Origin: G965262015 sp965262015
Lineage (GTDB): Bacteria > Spirochaetota > Leptospiria > Turneriellales > CBDBES01
Assembly (NCBI GenBank): GCA_965262015.1
Contig: OZ253494.1
Coordinates: 1,364,001-1,428,000, forward strand
DNA: 64,000 bases
Direction of reading: 5' to 3'
The notes under the pieces were generated by a model. It saw nothing but the letters and a program-made list of their open reading frames with translations, was not told the DNA's origin and did not search any database. Positions within the stretch are counted from its first letter, which is position 1, and each line of letters opens with the position of its first letter. Both the position numbers and the translations under genes were made by a program. Shown here piece by piece: positions 8,300 to 16,227 of the stretch.

Positions 8300-9100
8300 T
8301 CAAGCGAAAGAAGTATCTAACTCTAGAGAAACAGGACAATGATCCGAACCCATTTGTTGGTGTAAATGTTTGACTTCATGTAATGTATCCAACAAAGCTT
8401 GATCCATAAAAAAATAGTCAATACGCCAACCCACATTACGTTCCCTTGCTCGAGATGGCATATCCCACCACGTATAGCTTATTTCATTGGGGTATTTATA
8501 CCGAAAAGTATCTATCCAGCCATCAGCAATCATACGATCCACCCATGACCTCTCTTCTGGTCTAAAACCAATGCTTTTCATATTTTCTTTAGGTCTTGCT
8601 AGATCTATTTCATTATGGGCAACATTAAAATCACCACAAAAAATTATCTTTTTACTTCCCTCTTTTTTTAACATATTTATATATTCTAGAAATCTATCAT
8701 AAAACTTTAATTTTTCTTGCCATGCCTCTGCACTTTTCCCTCCATTAGGAAAATAAACCCCCAATAAGATGAAACCTCCATAATGATAAGCGATAACCCG
8801 CCCCTCATCATCTTGATAATTAGGGAAATCACGATGAATATGTACTGGCTCTGATATTTTACTACCTAATCCCTTGGATATCCAGACACTAACACCTGAA
8901 TATCCTTTTTTTATGGCTTTGTGATAAAACTGGTGATAGTTTTCGTTATTTACTAGATAGTTAGATAGTTGTTCGGGTGAAGCCTTGGTTTCTTGCAAAA
9001 ATAAGATATCTGGTCTTTCCTTATTAATTAGGGATTGTATTTCGCCTTTGCGTTCAACAGCACGTACACCATTTACATTCCAAGAAATTAATTTTAGCAT
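8300..9100 (-). CDS. xth: Exodeoxyribonuclease III (AP endonuclease)
   Basis: 266 aa, full length for the ExoIII/Xth family. It cuts DNA 5' to abasic sites in base-excision repair. The motifs are complete: LISWNVNG at the N-terminus, FLQETKA (metal-binding Glu), GDFNVAHNEIDLA (catalytic Asp/Asn), YTWWDM...RIDYFF, and the terminal GSDHCPV with the catalytic Asp-His. It is transcribed leftwards, 15 nt before the SurA-like gene. The pair looks like a short operon. About 290 bp upstream (9101-9386) hold no gene that I can support. Confidence 0.94.
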   Translation of the reverse strand: MLKLISWNVNGVRAVERKGEIQSLINKERPDILFLQETKASPEQLSNYLVNNENYHQFYHKAIKKGYSGVSVWISKGLGSKISEPVHIHRDFPNYQDDEGRVIAYHYGGFILLGVYFPNGGKSAEAWQEKLKFYDRFLEYINMLKKEGSKKIIFCGDFNVAHNEIDLARPKENMKSIGFRPEERSWVDRMIADGWIDTFRYKYPNEISYTWWDMPSRARERNVGWRIDYFFMDQALLDTLHEVKHLHQQMGSDHCPVSLELDTSFA

Positions 9101-9386
9101 AAAAGTAATAACTCATAATTTATAACCCACTCTGTAAAATTCTATTTCTTATTTTTTAAGAAAATCAAGATTTTATAGACAATTATGATCATGTTAACAG
9201 ATATATCATCTTTATTACTTTCTTATGCAACGCTCACTATAAGCAAAAAAAATTATTTATGATGTTTAGGCTAACTGTGTCAAATTGCACTCTTTTATCC
9301 AATGCACTAGGTCTAGAATAATGTTTTGTGTGTATTCTATTCTGTCTGTGCTATACTCCACAAAAACCTCTACAAGAAAAAATACT

Positions 9387-9752
9387 GGAGAGTCAGTACT
9401 AGTTCTGGACAGGGAAGTTCAGTTTTTTCTTGTGATGATAGCCTACACATATTATTGATCATAGTACAAGATCTCCATATATTTTTTTGTTTTAATGCCT
9501 TATAATCTGTTTTTCTGTCAAAATATCTTCTTAGTTATTTGATAGATTTTTCTACTTGTCCTTTTTGCCATGGTAAACTTGGATCGCATGCATATACAGA
9601 AGCATGTAGCATTCTCTGTAAATTTTTAAATGATGTATTTTGTTTCTCCTGTCATAGATGATAGCCTGTACATTTTCCACACTTTTAATATTTTTAAGAA
9701 AAACGGCTTATGAATACTTTAAACTGTCCATAACCAAACTTACGGACTCTCC
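9387..9752 (-). mobile_element. IS30-family remnant with internal deletion
   Basis: Imperfect terminal repeats are visible: GGAGAGTCAGTACTAGTTC at 9387 and the complement of CTTACGGACTCTCC ending at 9752, each followed by GGACAG. On the minus strand, 9460-9660 retains the 3' part of an IS30 transposase in broken frames. It matches the better preserved piece at 39382-39633, which encodes YACSPGSPWQKGQVENSIKQ. The catalytic centre and N-terminus are missing. It cannot move by itself. Confidence 0.75.
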
Positions 9753-9945
9753 AACTGATTTTTAATATGTTACACAAAAATATCTTGATGAGATTATGCA
9801 TAAAATTCACTCAAGACCAAGAAAAATATTGGCTATTTAATACCCAATGAGGTATTTAAAAAGTGAAGTTAATTTGTGTACTTCAAAATGGAAGATATCG
9901 TATTTCACTATAAAATATTACTAAAAAGCCGTTAATCTCTTGAAT

Positions 9946-10668
9946 ATGAATAACATAAATACTTTAGAGAAAATTTTAGATGATTTTTTATATATCTTAC
10001 ACCATAATAAAGATACTTTAATGTGGCAAAGAGAGGAAGAAACAGATACTAATCATTTTGATTATACATTTACAGTGCCCCTTACTCAGATACCAGTTGT
10101 ATCTGCTAAAACAAAAAAATCTTGTACTATTTGTTCTCGTAGAATGTTCTATAAGCCAGGGCAGTTTGACACACCACATTCCCTAGCACCTTTTTTACTA
10201 TTGGTACATAATGAATATTTGTATTCACAAGAGAAAATATTTTATAACACACTAGTCAATGAAAAAATGTCATTCCTATTGCAACAGATAAATTGTTTAC
10301 CTACACAATTTATAATACGAGAAGTTGTAAGATGCCATTTTGCTAGAGAAGATATATTAAATCCACTGTGGGCAAAAAATTGTACCCAACACATTCAAGA
10401 AGACATACACAAATTTAAAATTAAAGGTATTTTAGTTGTAGGTGAAGCTATTCGCTTACTTTTCCCCAATAATTCACATGAAAATCTGGGTCAAATTATT
10501 AATTTTTGCAAGTTGCCAACACTGTTAACTCCTGGCCCCTCCCGGATAATATATATGCAAAGTAAAGGTATAGCGATAATGAAGATAAACAAAGAACAAG
10601 ATAATATTCTATTGAATATTAAAACTTTTTTAGATTATTTTTCTAATAAAGATAATACTTCCATATAA
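9946..10668 (+). CDS. Uracil-DNA-glycosylase-like Fe-S protein, catalytic motif absent
   Basis: About 240 aa. The layout resembles family 4/5 uracil-DNA glycosylases: CTIC near residues 60-63, a REVVRCHF segment (Cys 130), KNC (Cys 146), and KIKGILVVGEAIRLLF, like the IVALG.A..LL helix. Four Cys in this spacing would hold a [4Fe-4S] cluster. Where active enzymes have GE.PG..E, this protein reads LLLVHNEYLYSQEK, so the uracil-excision motif is missing. It may bind DNA or be a derived paralog. It abuts the repeat-protein gene with no gap and starts a three-gene run ending in a prepilin peptidase. ATG 9946 is chosen over TTG 9940. Confidence 0.5.
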   Translation: MNNINTLEKILDDFLYILHHNKDTLMWQREEETDTNHFDYTFTVPLTQIPVVSAKTKKSCTICSRRMFYKPGQFDTPHSLAPFLLLVHNEYLYSQEKIFYNTLVNEKMSFLLQQINCLPTQFIIREVVRCHFAREDILNPLWAKNCTQHIQEDIHKFKIKGILVVGEAIRLLFPNNSHENLGQIINFCKLPTLLTPGPSRIIYMQSKGIAIMKINKEQDNILLNIKTFLDYFSNKDNTSI

Positions 10669-11796
10669 ATGAAACAAAAAACTACCTCTTCTACACTGCA
10701 CAAGCGAATTACTTTTAAGAAGGCTCCCCATGACATAAATAATTTTCCTGATTTCTTGAGTGATATACCACGAAAACATAGACTTCTACATAATTTAGAT
10801 CAATATAAAGTAAAAAGTCCTGGGCTAGATAGATCTAGCAAAACTACTCCCCAAAAGGCATTCACCAAGACTGGTATTTTACAGCGATCTGTTCAACTGC
10901 AAAAAGAGGAGGCCTCTAAAAATCCTATCTCCGACAAACTTGGCGAACAAATTTCAAAAACTACAGACGAACTTGATGAACAAATTTCAAAAACTACAGA
11001 TAAACTTGATGAACAAATTTCAAAAACTACAGACGAACTTGATGAACAAATTTCAAAAACTACAGATAAACTTGATGAACAAATTTCAAAAACTACAGAC
11101 GAACTTGATGAACAAATTTCAAAAACTACAGACGAACTTGATGAACAAATTTCAAAAACTACAGATAAACTTGATGAACAAATTTCAAAAACTACAGACG
11201 AACTTGATGAACAAATTTCAAAAACTACAGACGAACTTGATGAACAAATTTCAAAAACTACAGATAAACTTGATGAACAAATTTCAAAAACTACAGACGA
11301 ACTTGATGAACAAATTTCAAAAACTACAGACGAACTTGATGAACAAATTTCAAAAACTACAGATAAACTTGATGAACAAATTTCAAAAACTACAGATAAA
11401 CTTGATGAACAAATTTCAAAAATTACAGATGAACTTGATACAATTAATAGAGAGAATAAGATTTCACAAATGCCGTCACAAATTCAGGGTATGGTGGAAC
11501 TTAAACCACCTACAAAAAAAGATTCTCCTTTCCTGTTGCTGACTTATGATTTCACCAAAATACCAGATGGATTCAGGTTATCACATAACCATGGATTATT
11601 AAAACACTCCTATTATCGCTATAAAAACATGCTGATTAAAGCACAACATCATGTAAGACTAAGGCAAACGGCAAAAGCTTTAGACTACTATGTTACAATT
11701 CGTAGTCAAGACATACCCCCCGAGTTAGATCTAATGATTGAAACTAATATGCGAGATATTACAAATTTTCTTAATAACTATCTGCAAGCTAGCTAA
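10669..11796 (+). CDS. Coiled-coil protein with fifteen 11-residue repeats
   Basis: 375 aa; the start codon follows the previous stop directly. Residues 1-89 are basic and Ser/Thr-rich without a signal peptide. Residues 90-254 are fifteen near-identical 11-mers of the form [E/K]LDEQISKTTD. An 11-residue period (hendecad) with Leu and Ile at regular spacing predicts a straight or slightly right-handed coiled-coil rod of about 25 nm. A C-terminal domain follows (PFLLLTYDFTKIPDGFRLSH...LLKHSYYRYKNML). No family is recognised. The unit number could change easily by recombination in the DNA. The gene overlaps or abuts the prepilin peptidase gene. Confidence 0.75.
   Translation: MKQKTTSSTLHKRITFKKAPHDINNFPDFLSDIPRKHRLLHNLDQYKVKSPGLDRSSKTTPQKAFTKTGILQRSVQLQKEEASKNPISDKLGEQISKTTDELDEQISKTTDKLDEQISKTTDELDEQISKTTDKLDEQISKTTDELDEQISKTTDELDEQISKTTDKLDEQISKTTDELDEQISKTTDELDEQISKTTDKLDEQISKTTDELDEQISKTTDELDEQISKTTDKLDEQISKTTDKLDEQISKITDELDTINRENKISQMPSQIQGMVELKPPTKKDSPFLLLTYDFTKIPDGFRLSHNHGLLKHSYYRYKNMLIKAQHHVRLRQTAKALDYYVTIRSQDIPPELDLMIETNMRDITNFLNNYLQAS
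10936..11430 (+). repeat. 33-bp tandem repeat, 15 units
   Basis: Fifteen in-frame units of 33 bp, almost identical, differ mainly in GAC GAA versus GAT AAA, giving E or K at repeat position 1. From unit 2 the E/K order is E K E K E E K E E K E E K K, so part of the array has a higher-order period of three units (99 bp). Such an array is prone to gain or lose units in frame. Confidence 0.95.
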
Positions 11797-11809
11797 TATT
11801 TGTATAGCT

Positions 11810-12598
11810 ATGTTCTTTATCATAATTATATTTAGTGGTATATTATTTTCCATACTAGCTTCCTTCTTAGATGTATTGAGTTTCCGTGTAATTGACGCAT
11901 TCTATAGCTCTAATAGGAAAAAAATTGCTAACCCATGGCATTATATATTTTATTATAGATCATACTGTGAATTTTGCAAAGAACATATTCCTTGGTTATA
12001 TTTATTACCAGTTATCGGGTATTGGCTAACTAAACAAAAATGTCATGCATGTCATGAAGTACTGGATAGTCGTTTTTTTATCTTTGAGTTAATTGCTTTT
12101 TTTTATGGTTGTTGTATAGGTTATATTTCTATTGATCATTATTCCTTAATTGGATTATATAGTATCTATTTTCTTTGTGTAGGATTTATTATTAGACTAG
12201 ATTGGGAAACAATGTTTGTACCTAGACCTTCTATCTATATTCTATTTAGTATAGCTATAATAGAGTTTTCTATACAAAAAACAGTATACCAGCATTATAG
12301 TTTAGGTATTGCTATAATATGGTACACCACTTTCTATATAATTAGAGTATTATATAAACAAAAACTTGGTGGAGCAGATGTTAAAATTATTTTTCCTATA
12401 ATTTTATCTGCTGGCTACCCTTTTTCCCTGATGCTGCCTTCATTAGCTTCTTCTCTTGGTATTGGTTATTATATTTATCAAGTAAAATCTTCGCAAAAAG
12501 ATCGCGGTCTAAAAACAAAGCTACCATTTGCTAGTTTTTTGGGGATTACATTTTTGTTAACAAAAATGATTCAGGATATTTACTATAAAATACAGTAA
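11810..12598 (+). CDS. pilD: Prepilin peptidase (type IV leader peptidase, A24 family)
   Basis: Integral membrane aspartic protease that cleaves and N-methylates type IV pilin-like precursors. From ATG 11810 the protein has 262 aa. RSYCEFC...KCHACHEVLDSR is the four-Cys N-terminal methylase region. The two catalytic Asp are in IRLDWETMFVP and LGGADVKI (GxGD-like, with Ala for the usual second Gly). Six to eight hydrophobic segments are visible. An upstream TTG at 11738 would overlap the repeat gene by 59 nt. The partner pilins and ATPases are not in this window. Confidence 0.82.
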   Translation: MFFIIIIFSGILFSILASFLDVLSFRVIDAFYSSNRKKIANPWHYIFYYRSYCEFCKEHIPWLYLLPVIGYWLTKQKCHACHEVLDSRFFIFELIAFFYGCCIGYISIDHYSLIGLYSIYFLCVGFIIRLDWETMFVPRPSIYILFSIAIIEFSIQKTVYQHYSLGIAIIWYTTFYIIRVLYKQKLGGADVKIIFPIILSAGYPFSLMLPSLASSLGIGYYIYQVKSSQKDRGLKTKLPFASFLGITFLLTKMIQDIYYKIQ

Positions 12599-12607
12599 AA
12601 TAATAGA

Positions 12608-13273
12608 TTATTTGTTATCATAGCCGCCCCAAAAGCGTTTAATAAAATCAGCTCTACCAGAACTTTTTTTGTACGTATTATAATGCTCTGCATTTTTTTT
12701 ATAATAATTTTGATGATATTGTTCACCTTGCCAAAAGGTATCTAGGGGAAGTAGACGAGTAGCTATTTTATCTTTCATAAGAGGATTTCCATTCAACTTT
12801 TTAAGAGATTTGTCAGCGAGTATTTTTTGCTCATTGGTAAGATAGAAAATAGCCGTATAATATTGTGAACCAATATCATAAAACTGGCCATTACTTTGGA
12901 TAGGATTAATATTGTGCCAAAACACATCTAATAGCCTGTCATAGCTTACAGTATCAGGATCATATTCAACCATAATAGCTTCCATGTGTCCTGTATTACC
13001 TTTCAAAACCTTACTGTAATTAGGGTTGTCTGTTTCACCACCAGCGTAGCCCACAACAGTAGCTTTCACACCTTCTACATTATCGAAGGGAGGTTCCATA
13101 CACCAGAAACAACCGCCTGCAAATACAGCTCGACCTACATTATCTCCGCCTTTTAAGTTAATCTTCTTGATAGTCACAACCGTTTTACTTTTATCTTTGC
13201 AAGATACAAATAACAAGCAACATAGTACAAAGGCAATTAAAAGATAATAATAAGCAAAATTTAAAATTCGCAT
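12608..13273 (-). CDS. msrA: Peptide-methionine (S)-S-oxide reductase, lipoprotein form
   Basis: Repairs oxidised methionine. The catalytic motif AVFAGGCFWCMEPPF, the following VVGYAGGETDNPNY and GHMEAIMVEYDPDTVSY, and QYYTAIFYL are all present. The family usually starts close to this motif. Here about 48 residues precede it, with a hydrophobic helix and a lipobox-like LLFVSC at residues about 20-25, so the enzyme is probably a lipoprotein facing the periplasm. Resolving Cys residues near the C-terminus are not seen. TTGACA (13312-13307) with TACGTA 17 nt away may be its promoter, but very close to the ATG. Confidence 0.92.
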   Translation of the reverse strand: MRILNFAYYYLLIAFVLCCLLFVSCKDKSKTVVTIKKINLKGGDNVGRAVFAGGCFWCMEPPFDNVEGVKATVVGYAGGETDNPNYSKVLKGNTGHMEAIMVEYDPDTVSYDRLLDVFWHNINPIQSNGQFYDIGSQYYTAIFYLTNEQKILADKSLKKLNGNPLMKDKIATRLLPLDTFWQGEQYHQNYYKKNAEHYNTYKKSSGRADFIKRFWGGYDNK

Positions 13274-13344
13274 GGGATCTATCTACGTATGAGAATATGA
13301 TATTCTTGTCAACCATTTATATGATTTTATGTGTAGAGCCCATT

Positions 13345-14142
13345 GGAAAGTCTATATCATCTATGGACAGAATAGACCTGGTTAGCCATCCTTCCCTTAT
13401 AAGGATAACCTATACAATGTTATTGATCATAGTACAAGATCTAACGAGAAAATAAATATTTCCATGAAGCTAATAATGTTTCTGCTTGTAGATTAGGTAT
13501 AGCCATTATCTTCCGAGATACCGTTCTACTGCAACTGCAATATAGCCATTCTTAATATTGTACATGGTATTTATTTCCTATACTCTAAATGCTTTTTCAT
13601 ATTATTTTTTATGTTATGAATAGAGCTAAAATAGTTTTTTAAAGCTTTGTATGGGCTAATATGCCTTTTTTTATTTTTAATCACTAGATATTTATACCAT
13701 ATTCCAAAACGCCACAAAGTATTACCTTTGAAATAGAATAGTATTTTATAGAGTGTTTTATATGGTATTTTTATTTTTTAGGTATAGACTAATCACTTTT
13801 GGTGACCATTTCATTTTAAGACATCTTTCTGTTGATGCCATGAGTTTTATGTTATGGTACTTTGTTCTTTTATTATTTGCATAGTATCTTTTTTTTCAGT
13901 AAGGTATTGTGCATATTTAGCCTCATATATGCCATTGATTGATTTTGTTCTTATCTCATAAAAGACAGAAAACTTTAATATATTTATTTTTTGAGCTATT
14001 TTTCTATAACTCATCTGCTTTGATAAATATTTTTGTATATGTATCTGATGTTTGTAGTGTATTTTCATTGGTTGTTCTTTTTACTTTTAAGAAAAACAGC
14101 TTATGAACACCTTAAACTGTCCAACTCCAGACTTAACTTTCT
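13345..14142 (-). mobile_element. Degenerate IS30-family element, largest copy in the window
   Basis: About 800 bp between a right end (GGAAAGTCTATATCATCTAT then GGACAG) and a left end (complement of CTGTCCAACTCCAGACTTAA). The minus strand encodes an intact N-terminal helix-turn-helix at 14068-13847 (SKQMSYRKIAQKINILKFSV). Decayed frames follow, including KWSPKVISLYLKNKN near 13.8 kb, an IS30 signature, and a C-terminal fragment near 13.42 kb. Many stops and frameshifts are present. The rest of this intergenic stretch holds no other gene. Confidence 0.8.
13847..14068 (-). pseudogene. IS30-family transposase, N-terminal fragment (73 aa)
   Basis: MKIHYKHQIHIQKYLSK, then MSYRKIAQKINILKFSVFYE, is the HTH_38-type DNA-binding start of IS30 transposases. 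SVFYEI corresponds to STVSREI in canonical members. The frame stops before the DDE catalytic domain. Fragments of the same coding sequence recur in the IS remnants throughout the window. Confidence 0.75.
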
Positions 14143-14173
14143 AATGGGTTTCATAGATACAAAATAAAAATTC

Positions 14174-14203
14174 TTGACTTAATATGACATAGACTAATAT
14201 ACT
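14174..14203 (+). promoter_or_regulatory. Sigma70-type promoter for the 110-aa membrane protein
   Basis: TTGACT at 14174-14179, an 18-nt spacer and TATACT at 14198-14203. A GGAG Shine-Dalgarno at 14212-14215 follows, six nt before the ATG at 14222. The promoter begins about 30 bp outside the IS remnant. Confidence 0.55.
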
Positions 14204-14221
14204 TATGGAGTGGAGTGATAC

Positions 14222-14554
14222 ATGGTTATTGGTATAGAACAATTATGGAATAATATGTTGCTGTTCTTAATAATGGCTGTGGCAATAGAGTTGTCCTTAT
14301 CAGGCCTCTTTGCCATTAAGTTTTTAAATGAGATACTTACTCGCTCGGGTGTGGATTCATACAATTTCAAGACCTTGATGGTAATTATTATTGCTTTTGG
14401 CATGTGTATTCATATTCCTCAGCTGAGAATTCTATATAAAAGCACGATCCAAATACCAAACCTCATTCATTTGACACTGTCAGCTTTTATCTTGTCCAGA
14501 GTGGTAGAGCTGTTACACAATTGGTTTAAGAAGATTGCAAATAGTCAAGTCTGA
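14222..14554 (+). CDS. Small integral membrane protein, unknown function (110 aa)
   Basis: Three hydrophobic segments are visible: about residues 10-33 (NMLLFLIMAVAIELSLSGLF), 50-66 (LMVIIIAFGMCIHIP) and 80-95 (IHLTLSAFILSRVVELL). The start is supported by a promoter and a GGAG sequence. No family is recognised. It is flanked by IS30 debris on the left and converges with leuA on the right, so it stands alone. A minus-strand frame overlapping it is a shadow. Confidence 0.6.
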   Translation: MVIGIEQLWNNMLLFLIMAVAIELSLSGLFAIKFLNEILTRSGVDSYNFKTLMVIIIAFGMCIHIPQLRILYKSTIQIPNLIHLTLSAFILSRVVELLHNWFKKIANSQV

Positions 14555-14650
14555 TATATTTACATCATATTTTTAAGGTTCTAAATTGTTGATGAAGGAT
14601 ATTTAACTCTGCGTATGAAGGACCTTTCCTCCTTGTTTGTAGTGTCTTAA

Positions 14651-16216
14651 CTATATACCGCTATCTCGAATAACTTTAGTTTCAGGACATACATAGTTAT
14701 TTACTGCTTCTAAGAAAGCTTGTCCAGAGGCATAAACGATATCTGTTGAAAATGACTTCCCATAATAAGATTGATTGTCAATGAGTAAACCCACTGAAGT
14801 TTCCCCAATCCCATCCTTCCCTTGTGTGTTTGAAACAATATTAAAATATTCAAGTTTAGTTTTTATGTTTAAGCCTTGCTCTAAGGCACAAAAAACAGTA
14901 TTAATAATACTACTACTCTCAAATTCCGTAGAAAATTGTTTATTATCTAGTACATCATTAATACATATTTTAATTTTAGTCACACCTTGGTATTGTGATT
15001 CAATCTGTATATCCTCAAGTATATAACGACGTTTAATGTGGTTAGATTGTTGATGTTGCATGATTAGAAGAAGGTCTTCTTCAAAGACTGATTTTTTGCT
15101 ATCTGCTAATTTCACAAAATCATGGTACACTTTTTCAAATTGATCTGTGTCTAAGATAATATTCATATTCTCTAATTTACTTTTAAGGCCCGCCCGTCCA
15201 GAATGTCGACCTAATATAAGCTTACTTTCTTGCAAGCCAATAGACTCTGGAGTCATGATTTCATAGGTGAGTCTATTCTTTAGCATCCCATCTTGATGTA
15301 TTCCTGATTCATGTGCAAACGCATTAAAGCCAACAATGGCTTTATTGCGTTGTACTACCAGGCCTGTTGATCTTGCAACCATTTTTGATGTGCGATAGAT
15401 GGCCTGTGCATTAATACCAGTTATGAAAGGAAAAATATGATTTCTAGTTTTAATTGCCATTACCACTTCTTCCATGGCAGTGTTACCTGCCCGTTCACCA
15501 ATACCATTAATCGTACATTCAATTTGTCTTGCACCATTTAAGACTGCATACAAAGAATTTCCTACGGCTAAACCTAGATCATTATGGCAATGTGCTGACA
15601 AGGTAGCTTGATCTATATTTTTTACTTTTTTACAAAGTACAGAAAACATAGATCCATATTCTTCGGGCGTTGTATAGCCTACTGTGTCGGGTAAATTAAT
15701 AGTAGTAGCACCTGCTTCAATAACTGCTTCTACAATATCAATCAAAAATGATAGTTCACTACGACTTGCATCTTCAGCTGAAAACTCTATGTCCTCTACA
15801 AGATTTCTAGCAATTTTTACGGCTTCCACTGCACTTTTAAGAACTTCTGAAGGTCCTTTATTCAGTTTGTATTTCATATGTATGTTACTAGTTGCAATGA
15901 AAGTATGTATTCTAGGTTTATAAGCTTTATGTAAAGCTTTTGCAGCAACTTTAATATCCATCTTAACTGCCCTGGCTAGTGCTGCAATGATGGGATTTCT
16001 AACTTCTACTGCAATCTGCTCTACTGTCTGAAATTGGACAGGGGAAGAGACAGGGAAACCTGCTTCTATTACATCTACATTAAGTTTTTCTAATTGAAGG
16101 GCAATGGCAAGTTTATCTGCCTGTGTCATGGAAGCACCTGGACACTGTTCTCCATCACGCAGGGTTGTATCAAATATTTTGATATAATTATTGCCATTAG
16201 GCTGCTTCTCTGGCAT
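14651..16216 (-). CDS. leuA: 2-isopropylmalate synthase
   Basis: Condenses acetyl-CoA with 2-oxoisovalerate, the first committed step of leucine synthesis. 521 aa, full length. The catalytic FDTTLRDGEQCPGASMT lies near residues 15-31, LSAHCHNDLGLAVGN supplies metal-binding His, and INGIGERAGNTAMEEVVMAI is the family signature. The C-terminal third (from about 390) is the allosteric leucine-binding dimer domain, so feedback inhibition is likely. Citramalate synthases are related, but length and signatures fit LeuA. No other leu gene is adjacent. It starts 12 nt after the surface-protein gene stop on the same strand. Confidence 0.93.
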   Translation of the reverse strand: MPEKQPNGNNYIKIFDTTLRDGEQCPGASMTQADKLAIALQLEKLNVDVIEAGFPVSSPVQFQTVEQIAVEVRNPIIAALARAVKMDIKVAAKALHKAYKPRIHTFIATSNIHMKYKLNKGPSEVLKSAVEAVKIARNLVEDIEFSAEDASRSELSFLIDIVEAVIEAGATTINLPDTVGYTTPEEYGSMFSVLCKKVKNIDQATLSAHCHNDLGLAVGNSLYAVLNGARQIECTINGIGERAGNTAMEEVVMAIKTRNHIFPFITGINAQAIYRTSKMVARSTGLVVQRNKAIVGFNAFAHESGIHQDGMLKNRLTYEIMTPESIGLQESKLILGRHSGRAGLKSKLENMNIILDTDQFEKVYHDFVKLADSKKSVFEEDLLLIMQHQQSNHIKRRYILEDIQIESQYQGVTKIKICINDVLDNKQFSTEFESSSIINTVFCALEQGLNIKTKLEYFNIVSNTQGKDGIGETSVGLLIDNQSYYGKSFSTDIVYASGQAFLEAVNNYVCPETKVIRDSGI

Positions 16217-16227
16217 GCTATACCTAG

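Noticed and set aside
10936..11430. CRISPR array
   Set aside because: 33-bp units are contiguous with no unique spacers and are read in frame as protein.
10940..11542. 200-aa second frame inside the 33-bp repeat (MNKFQKLQTNL repeated)
   Set aside because: A 33-bp period keeps any stop-free frame open throughout. It has no Shine-Dalgarno sequence, and the first frame continues into a normal C-terminal domain.
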